A stretch of DNA of 10,154 nucleotides, taken from positions 1 to 10,154 of the forward strand of contig DAOVBK010000034.1 of NCBI GenBank assembly GCA_030670605.1. The letters are read 5' to 3'. The DNA is from Candidatus Stahliibacteriota bacterium. Its GTDB lineage: Bacteria; Hydrothermota; Tepidihabitantia; SM23-42. The notes beneath the pieces are model-generated. The model was not told where the DNA came from and made no database searches. It saw only the letters and a list, made by a program, of their open reading frames with translations. A program made the translations under genes and the position numbers. This document shows, piece by piece, positions 4,751-10,154 of the stretch (position 1 is the first letter of the stretch; every line of letters begins with the position of its first letter).

Positions 4751-6418
4751 TTGATCACCCTTGTTGTAACTCTCCTCCTCTTTATTACACCGATTGAAAA
4801 AATCGATTTCCAGGGCAACAAGACATTATCAAAGGGTGCCCTTTTCCGAGGAATGCTGTCGCGAGAAGGAAACGAGTATAGTGACGCAGCAATCGGTTTT
4901 GATATCGAAAAAATCAAACGTCTTTATAGAACAGAAGGTTTTTTTGAAACAGAAATAGAAACAGACGTTAAGAAAACAGACGATGAAGTCACTGTAACAT
5001 TCATCATCAGTGAAGGTCTTAGGCCGCGCGTTGCGCATATCACCATCCATGGCGGCGAAGAACCCGACCTCAGGAGACATATCAAGATAGAACGAGGCGA
5101 TTTCTTTGTCGAAGACAAAATCGGCGAAACACGACACAATATTGAAGAGTACTACAAAGAACGCGGCTTCGCCTACGCCGATGTGCGTTCTTCAGCAGAC
5201 CCCGACTCTGGCATTCTCGCATTTACCGTCGACAGAGGTTTACTCCATTACGTACGGAACATTGATATAGCGGGTTTGAAGCAGTGCAAAGACAGGGTCG
5301 TGCGGCGCGAAATAGAGTTCAAGAAGGGTAATCTTTTTAACGGCAAAAAATTACGGAATAGTCAACGAAATATCTATGGCCTCGGTTTTTTCAGCACGAT
5401 TAGTGCGCAAATTGTGAGGAGTGCATCTGACAGTGTTGACATAATCTTCAGTGTCCGTGAGCTCAAGTCGCGCGTCCTGAATTTTGGTGCTGGCGTTTCA
5501 GTTCCGCTCGGCTTTCTCACATCATTTGCACTCGAAGAACTGAACCTCTTCAACCAGGGACATCGTGTCCAAATACATCCATCGTTCGAGATCAATATTG
5601 AACGTGAGTGGGAAACACGACTCGAATTCCGGTATGTTATTCCGAATATCACACCGTATAGGCTAACATTTACTTTCCTCCCATATGTGTGGTATGAACA
5701 GAAGAACGAATTCACACGGAGAACCCGCGGTGATGAATTCTGGATCTCAAAAAAATTCACTGACCACTTGCAATTCAGTACAGCACATCAGTACAAACGG
5801 GTTGATATCCGCGAAAAAGTCGCACTGCCAGATACGGTCAAAAGCGTTACCAATAGTGTGCGCTTTCAGCTCATGATAGATTATCGCGAGGAGTTCTTCA
5901 ACCCACAAGCCGGTATGTTCATGTTGCCGGCAGTGGAATACGCGGGCGGTGTGTTTGGTGGTGACAATGACTTCCTGCGATTTGAGATCGAAGGAAGGTT
6001 TTTCTTTCCGATACTGAAAAATGTCCTTGCGCAACGGGTGAAGCTCGGTGTTCTTCACCCACTCAATGGTGTTGCCGTCTATGAGAAGTTCTATCTCGGT
6101 GGACAGTACTCGTTGCGGGGCTACCCGGAACGGTCAATCGGTCCAGATCCGCTCGTTGATGAGAAATACGGCAATCTACTTGGGAACTATAATCTTGAAT
6201 ACAGAGTTGCATTACCAGTAAGCCTGGGGCTTGTCGGCTTCTTTGATCTTGGATACTGCGACAATGAGGTGTTTTTCGAAGGTAGCGACTATCTGAAGGC
6301 GAGTGCCGGACTGGGTATACGGTACTACTCGCCGATCGGACCTATTCGTCTTGATCTTGGATTCCCGCTCATGGATTCCGGGTACGAGCTCTATGTTGGT
6401 CTCTATCACGTTTTCTAA
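4751..6418 (+). CDS. bamA: Omp85-family outer-membrane assembly protein (BamA/TamA type, three POTRA domains)
   Basis: The 555-residue protein begins with a short hydrophobic segment (1-13). About three POTRA-like repeats follow (roughly 15-88, 92-163 and 166-238), then a beta-barrel (about 240-555). The Omp85 loop-6 motif is LRGY at 455-458, and the chain ends in YHVF with a terminal Phe, as outer-membrane barrels do. BamA inserts barrel proteins into the outer membrane. Three POTRAs, about 555 residues and a tamB neighbour make TamA an equally good match, so the symbol is provisional. The only clear start after the preceding stop is TTG 4751, without a Shine-Dalgarno sequence. The resulting signal peptide lacks the usual N-terminal Lys/Arg; a rarer start such as ATC 4739 would add an Arg. 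It lies 12 nt after the peptidase and 4 nt before tamB. Confidence 0.88.
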   Translation: MITLVVTLLLFITPIEKIDFQGNKTLSKGALFRGMLSREGNEYSDAAIGFDIEKIKRLYRTEGFFETEIETDVKKTDDEVTVTFIISEGLRPRVAHITIHGGEEPDLRRHIKIERGDFFVEDKIGETRHNIEEYYKERGFAYADVRSSADPDSGILAFTVDRGLLHYVRNIDIAGLKQCKDRVVRREIEFKKGNLFNGKKLRNSQRNIYGLGFFSTISAQIVRSASDSVDIIFSVRELKSRVLNFGAGVSVPLGFLTSFALEELNLFNQGHRVQIHPSFEINIEREWETRLEFRYVIPNITPYRLTFTFLPYVWYEQKNEFTRRTRGDEFWISKKFTDHLQFSTAHQYKRVDIREKVALPDTVKSVTNSVRFQLMIDYREEFFNPQAGMFMLPAVEYAGGVFGGDNDFLRFEIEGRFFFPILKNVLAQRVKLGVLHPLNGVAVYEKFYLGGQYSLRGYPERSIGPDPLVDEKYGNLLGNYNLEYRVALPVSLGLVGFFDLGYCDNEVFFEGSDYLKASAGLGIRYYSPIGPIRLDLGFPLMDSGYELYVGLYHVF

Positions 6419-6422
6419 ATCT

Positions 6423-9400
6423 ATGAAGAAATTCATTATTCCTATAGTCATCAGTCTCGTTGCGGTTGTCTTCTATTTTGCCACGACGAAAGTAGACTAT
6501 GGTGCCCTTACGATCACGTTTCTTGAACACACAACAAATGTTGGCATTGTGTATGAAAAAATTGATGGTAGTCTGTTCCGCGGTTACGTCATTGAAAACT
6601 ATACGGTTAGGTTGTCTGAAACTGACAGCATCTACGGTGACATAGCTGATATCTCCTACCGATTCAAACCGCTCAATTTTAAACTACCGAATCTGTTCGA
6701 AGTCAATTTGCTCGGCCCAACGATATACCTGAAGCAGAAAAAACAGACCGACGATACCCGGGAGAAAACGCCGTTTACCCTGCCTCGGCTGAATATCGGC
6801 CTGAGGATAAGCATGAAGAACGGCACGGTCATATATGAAGAAGAAAAAATACATACCGTCGAAGCGATATCAGGATTACTCTTTGTCGATATTTTTGCAT
6901 CGAAGATTTTCATTAATACAATGAATCTTTCTTTCACGTCACCAGATTATCCGGTAAATATTACGAGTGCGAATCTTGACATCAGAATGGACAACAAAGG
7001 TATTACTGCCCAGTCGTTCAGAATAAAAGGGAACGGCATTACCCTTCGTGGTGACGGCTCGTATTCTTTTGAAGAACAGACAGGCTCTCTGAACATCAGT
7101 ACTGCTACACTCGATCTCGCCACGTTTGATCTTCATACGGGATCCTTAGATTTTTCTGGTGAGGTTGTCTATCACAACAAGAAGGTTCTCCCAAGAATCA
7201 AGGGCTCTGTGACCGGTTTCGAACCTATCGACCGCTTCGGTTTTGAAACAAATGTACTCGCTGACACAATACTCGTGAATGTATTTGATGGCGAGCTGTG
7301 GGATGGCAGTTTCTTTGCAGTCGCGAAAATCGCTGGTGTTCAAGATTGGGGATTCGAAGCCAACTGCAGTGCTCTTGATCTTGGTCACATACTGAATACA
7401 AAGATACCATTGCTCACAAGTGGCTATCTCGTCTACCGAGAAAAAAACTTCTCTGGTCTCTTCCACTCCCCCGAGCAGTATGGTCTTGGTATTGATTCAC
7501 TCGTGTTCTCTGGCGCGGTGACGGATTCTGAGATCATTCTCGACTCACTCATCGTCTTTGAACCTGATACAGCAGTCATTGTTCATGGATTGATCTACCC
7601 CACCCTCGATTTCAGTGTTGTGTTCCATGAGTTCAACATAGGTATGTTGTCACAATTTGTCCCCATTGAGGGCGAGTTGAACGGCATGTGTCACATACGA
7701 GGGGATATTCAACAACCTATGGAGATCAGCTACACGTCTCAACTGACCGCGCACGATTTTGTCATCCATAACGTACGTGCCGAAACATTGACGGTCACAA
7801 GTAGTGATGTGCGAATAAGCGATAAAACAGGCTCACTGCGGTGCAGGGCTATACAACCACGGTTCGGCGGCATCCAGCTCGACAGCATGACTCTCGCATT
7901 AGATAATCGCACGGTCATGCTTGAGGCACAACGAAATAGTGATAGCATTCGCATCAAGAGCGTGTTTGAACGCAACTGGCAGGGTGTCATATCATCGATG
8001 TATGTCTTATACAATGGTGTCGTTACACACAGCGACAAACCGATCATGTTTGACATCGAAAACCAACAGATCGGTGAAATCGAAATGAGCTTTGTCGACG
8101 GCACATTGACAGGAACGCTATTTCCACTGAGTATACGCCTGACAGACGGCAATCTGACAAAGCTCGGCATGCTCGTTGGCTCGAAGGATACATTGAGAGG
8201 TAACCTGCAACTCACGGTCGACAAAGATAGCTTCACGATTGCTGCCAATAATGTCTATTACCTCGATATACAAAATGGTTCGCTCGCCATAACAGGAGTC
8301 CTGAAGGACAAAAACATCGGCGTAGACTCACTCACGTTGACAGATGACAACAATCAGCAGCTCTTTATGTACGGTACACTATCACCTGAATTCTCTGATT
8401 TAACAGCACGATTCTCAAACCTCGGTACCTGGATGCTCCCGTTTCTCGCACAATCCCTCATCGATCCGCATGGCCTCATGACCGGAGAAATACGTTTCCA
8501 AGGAAACCTGGAAGAGTATGCCTTTTCTGGAGGCGGCATGATCGAGCAGGGCACATTTGGCGTTGGCCTCATTGCCGCGCAAATCGAATCGCTGAGTAGT
8601 AAGGTAACCTTTGACAAAAACCGCATCCTCTTCACAGACGCACGAGGGAAAATATCAACATTGGGAAAACGAATAACAGAAGAAAACACATCAGAACTGC
8701 AGGCTGGTGGTTACATTGAGCTTGAACCACGATTTGGTATGGAAAACTTCAACATTGATATCAGTTTCCGCGACGCACCGATTCAATATCCACCCTTTGC
8801 CTACGGCATTGGTAGCGGCAATTTCTCGGTCGGTGCACGAAAAAGAATCAACTACTACAACGGCAACATTACTGCAAAACAAGTAATAGTACCAATCGAG
8901 TTCGGCGTACAGTTCATCCAGGAAGAGGAAGGTGCGCCACAAAACTGGACAATGAATCTGAAGATACGTGGAGAAAATAATATCTGGCTCAGGAACAGTG
9001 ACGCAGACGTCGAGTTCGGTGGTGAGATTTATTTTGTGAAACAGAATGCACCACTTTTTATTTCCGGCGAACTTACGACACACCGCGGTTATTACTACTG
9101 GCTGAGCCATGTACTTAATATCACGGAAGGTAAGGTTGTCTTTTTGCCACAGGAAGAGATTGATGCAGAACTCGATTTCTGGGCAGAACTGGATACGCGC
9201 GAAGATGTTACCGTAAAACTGCATCTGTTCGGATTGATGTCCGAACCGATTTTTGAGTTCTTCTCAGAGCCAATCCGTTATAGCGAGCAGGACATCGTCA
9301 CATATTTGAATCTGAACATTACGTGGCGCGAGCTCGAATCAATACAGCAAGGTGATTATGTCGGCCGAGTACTTCCGCATACATTGATTTCATGGCTCGA

Positions 9401-9668
9401 AGGAGACGTATCGCGCCGTATTCGACAAGGCACAGGCCTCGATTACTTCAGAATTGAAACACCGTTTTTCGAACCAGAAAGCAAAACGAGATTAACAGTT
9501 GGAAAATATATCTCAAAAGATCTCTTCGTAACATACACGTATGATATTACTTCATTTGCCGATGAGTTTAATGTCGAATACTTCATCGATGACAAAAACC
9601 AAATAGTCATACAAAAAGATGAGAAAGAAGAGTATAGCCTGCAGTACCAGTACCGAATACGGTTCTAA
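6423..9668 (+). CDS. tamB: TamB-family translocation/assembly module protein (DUF490)
   Basis: The 1081-residue protein starts MKKF and has one N-terminal membrane anchor (about residues 4-20, FIIPIVISLVAVVFYF). A long beta-rich repetitive region follows, then the conserved TamB C-terminal domain. The latter is seen in GYYYWLSHVLNITEGKVVF around residues 888-906, the EIDAELDFWA strand, and SEQDIVTYLNL further on; the chain ends YRIRF. TamB and other AsmA-like proteins span the periplasm as a hydrophobic groove and work with an Omp85 partner, or carry phospholipids to the outer membrane. Direct linkage to the Omp85 gene, with only 4 nt between, fits that partnership. The frame is open further upstream to GTG 6303 inside the Omp85 gene, but ATG 6423 gives the expected anchor. 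No Shine-Dalgarno sequence precedes it, suggesting translational coupling. It is the last gene of the operon. Confidence 0.92.
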   Translation: MKKFIIPIVISLVAVVFYFATTKVDYGALTITFLEHTTNVGIVYEKIDGSLFRGYVIENYTVRLSETDSIYGDIADISYRFKPLNFKLPNLFEVNLLGPTIYLKQKKQTDDTREKTPFTLPRLNIGLRISMKNGTVIYEEEKIHTVEAISGLLFVDIFASKIFINTMNLSFTSPDYPVNITSANLDIRMDNKGITAQSFRIKGNGITLRGDGSYSFEEQTGSLNISTATLDLATFDLHTGSLDFSGEVVYHNKKVLPRIKGSVTGFEPIDRFGFETNVLADTILVNVFDGELWDGSFFAVAKIAGVQDWGFEANCSALDLGHILNTKIPLLTSGYLVYREKNFSGLFHSPEQYGLGIDSLVFSGAVTDSEIILDSLIVFEPDTAVIVHGLIYPTLDFSVVFHEFNIGMLSQFVPIEGELNGMCHIRGDIQQPMEISYTSQLTAHDFVIHNVRAETLTVTSSDVRISDKTGSLRCRAIQPRFGGIQLDSMTLALDNRTVMLEAQRNSDSIRIKSVFERNWQGVISSMYVLYNGVVTHSDKPIMFDIENQQIGEIEMSFVDGTLTGTLFPLSIRLTDGNLTKLGMLVGSKDTLRGNLQLTVDKDSFTIAANNVYYLDIQNGSLAITGVLKDKNIGVDSLTLTDDNNQQLFMYGTLSPEFSDLTARFSNLGTWMLPFLAQSLIDPHGLMTGEIRFQGNLEEYAFSGGGMIEQGTFGVGLIAAQIESLSSKVTFDKNRILFTDARGKISTLGKRITEENTSELQAGGYIELEPRFGMENFNIDISFRDAPIQYPPFAYGIGSGNFSVGARKRINYYNGNITAKQVIVPIEFGVQFIQEEEGAPQNWTMNLKIRGENNIWLRNSDADVEFGGEIYFVKQNAPLFISGELTTHRGYYYWLSHVLNITEGKVVFLPQEEIDAELDFWAELDTREDVTVKLHLFGLMSEPIFEFFSEPIRYSEQDIVTYLNLNITWRELESIQQGDYVGRVLPHTLISWLEGDVSRRIRQGTGLDYFRIETPFFEPESKTRLTVGKYISKDLFVTYTYDITSFADEFNVEYFIDDKNQIVIQKDEKEEYSLQYQYRIRF

Positions 9669-9841
9669 TGTAGTCCAAGAAGATGGTCTATCTCGAGTTA
9701 TGGCATCTTACTATGTGCATACCGCAAGCAATTATAGTGCTAAGGCGCTTAACTTTCGTCGTTATCGACTGTCTGAATTATAGAAAAACAAATGTAGGTG
9801 TCAGAAAAACGAAACACAATTTTGTCCAATAAGACATACAG

Positions 9842-9906
9842 ACTGATAGTGCGTGGCGGTATGACAATATTGACATACCCACGTTTTCATGTACACTATC
9901 ATCAGT
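9842..9906. repeat. Nested inverted repeat overlapping the promoter (possible operator)
   Basis: The inner element, 9858-9879, is a 22-bp palindrome with one mismatched pair: GGTATG, A, the palindrome CAATATTG, A, CATACC. Outside it, ACTGATAGTG (9842-9851) pairs with CACTATCATCAGT (9894-9906) if three bases bulge. The inner palindrome covers the candidate -35 box and the outer right arm covers the -10 box. This could be a repressor operator, a structured RNA or a weak bidirectional terminator. Confidence 0.5.
9870..9897 (+). promoter_or_regulatory. Candidate promoter of the right PorV-like gene
   Basis: A perfect TTGACA (9870-9875) is followed after 16 bp by TACACT (9892-9897, four of six consensus bases). 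The start would be near 9904, leaving a leader of about 110 nt before the ATG at 10014. Confidence 0.4.
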
Positions 9907-10002
9907 TAAGGAGCGTTATTTCTTGATCTGCAAAAGGTGTCTAATAATGTTTGTAGGGGTGGGTGCGTCTCAGTGCACATTCACGATGCATTTCTTTTAT
10001 GT

Positions 10003-10007
10003 GGAGG
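10003..10007 (+). promoter_or_regulatory. Ribosome binding site of the right PorV-like gene
   Basis: GGAGG lies 6 nt before the ATG at 10014, ideal spacing, and fixes the start. This contrasts with the left paralogue, which has no Shine-Dalgarno sequence. Confidence 0.8.
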
Positions 10008-10013
10008 TATAAT

Positions 10014-10154
10014 ATGCGTAGGGTTTGGTTCCTGGTGCTGTTGGTTAGCACCTTTGTTTTCGGAGCGCAGCGGCCGGGTGCGGTGTTTCTGTTGATCTGG
10101 CCGGGTGCGCGGGCGACGGCGCTTGGTGGTGCCTTTGCCGCGGTTGCAGAAGAT
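10014..10154 (+). CDS. PorV/UPF0164-family outer-membrane protein, 5' end only
   Basis: Forty-seven codons are visible before the right edge. A signal peptide with two arginines (RR at 2-3) and a hydrophobic core is followed by AQRPGA at 18-23, GAR at 31-33 and AVAED at 43-47. Over the 30 residues from AQRPGA onward, 18 are identical to the left-edge gene, so the two are paralogues. The visible part is 62% G+C (87 of 141), against 48% (67 of 141) for the same stretch of the left copy. It is transcribed away from the left copy and has its own promoter candidate and strong Shine-Dalgarno sequence. The role is unknown beyond a probable outer-membrane barrel. Confidence 0.75.
   Translation, partial: MRRVWFLVLLVSTFVFGAQRPGAVFLLIWPGARATALGGAFAAVAED

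Larger units (their letters stand above)
9669..10013. other. Intergenic region between tamB and the right PorV-like gene
   Basis: These 345 bp hold no gene of convincing length and no clear intrinsic terminator for the operon. The first 170 bp are AT-rich with only weak dyads. From 9842 on there is a nested inverted repeat, a candidate promoter, a possible 21-codon leader frame (9947-10012) and a strong Shine-Dalgarno sequence, listed separately. Confidence 0.7.

Noticed and set aside
6303..6422. Upstream extension of tamB to a GTG at 6303
   Set aside because: It would overlap the Omp85 gene by 116 bp and hide the clear MKKF plus membrane-anchor N-terminus that begins at 6423.
8691..9224. 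A 177-codon minus-strand frame inside tamB
   Set aside because: It is antisense to the conserved C-terminal domain of TamB and has no ribosome binding site or family features.
9679..9708. AAGATG/CATCTT dyad after tamB as operon terminator
   Set aside because: Only six pairs around a long loop, low G+C and no T-run.

Overview
The window looks like a chromosomal segment of an uncultured Gram-negative (diderm) bacterium. Outer-membrane assembly genes (an Omp85 protein and a TamB protein) are present, and both edges carry outer-membrane proteins of the PorV/UPF0164 type. That combination, with short degenerate repeats filling the intergenic DNA, recalls candidate phyla such as WOR-3/Stahlbacteria. 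This placement is an inference from style, not from a marker phylogeny.

Layout. (1) 1-776, minus strand: 5' part of a PorV-like gene that runs off the left edge. (2) 777-1011: palindromic repeats built on GGGTCAGACCC / TCAGGCCTGA. (3) 1012-2268, minus strand: a UGT-type glycosyltransferase, bracketed by a 58-bp imperfect inverted repeat (921-978 and 2328-2385), so that gene plus repeats look like a self-contained cassette. (4) 2386-2864: gene-free DNA made of 7-bp and 8-bp period degenerate tandem repeats and two perfect hairpins. (5) 2865-9668, plus strand: one tight operon from a near-ideal promoter: rpsL, rpsG, an AmpS/M29-like metallopeptidase, an Omp85 (BamA/TamA-type) protein, and TamB. 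(6) 9669-10013: intergenic DNA with a nested inverted repeat overlapping a candidate promoter. (7) 10014 to the right edge, plus strand: start of a second PorV-like gene, paralogous to the one at the left edge.

How the genes fit together. The operon joins two small-subunit ribosomal proteins to the outer-membrane biogenesis pair Omp85-TamB, with a peptidase between them. The usual str-operon partners fusA and tuf do not follow rpsG. The Omp85 and TamB proteins probably act together in envelope protein insertion or lipid transport. The PorV-like proteins at both edges are possible outer-membrane clients.

The most unusual features are the inverted-repeat-bounded glycosyltransferase cassette, the 8-bp-period arrays upstream of rpsL, and the structured promoter region before the right-hand PorV-like gene. 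I see no tRNA, rRNA, CRISPR array or transposase gene, and no convincing intrinsic terminator.
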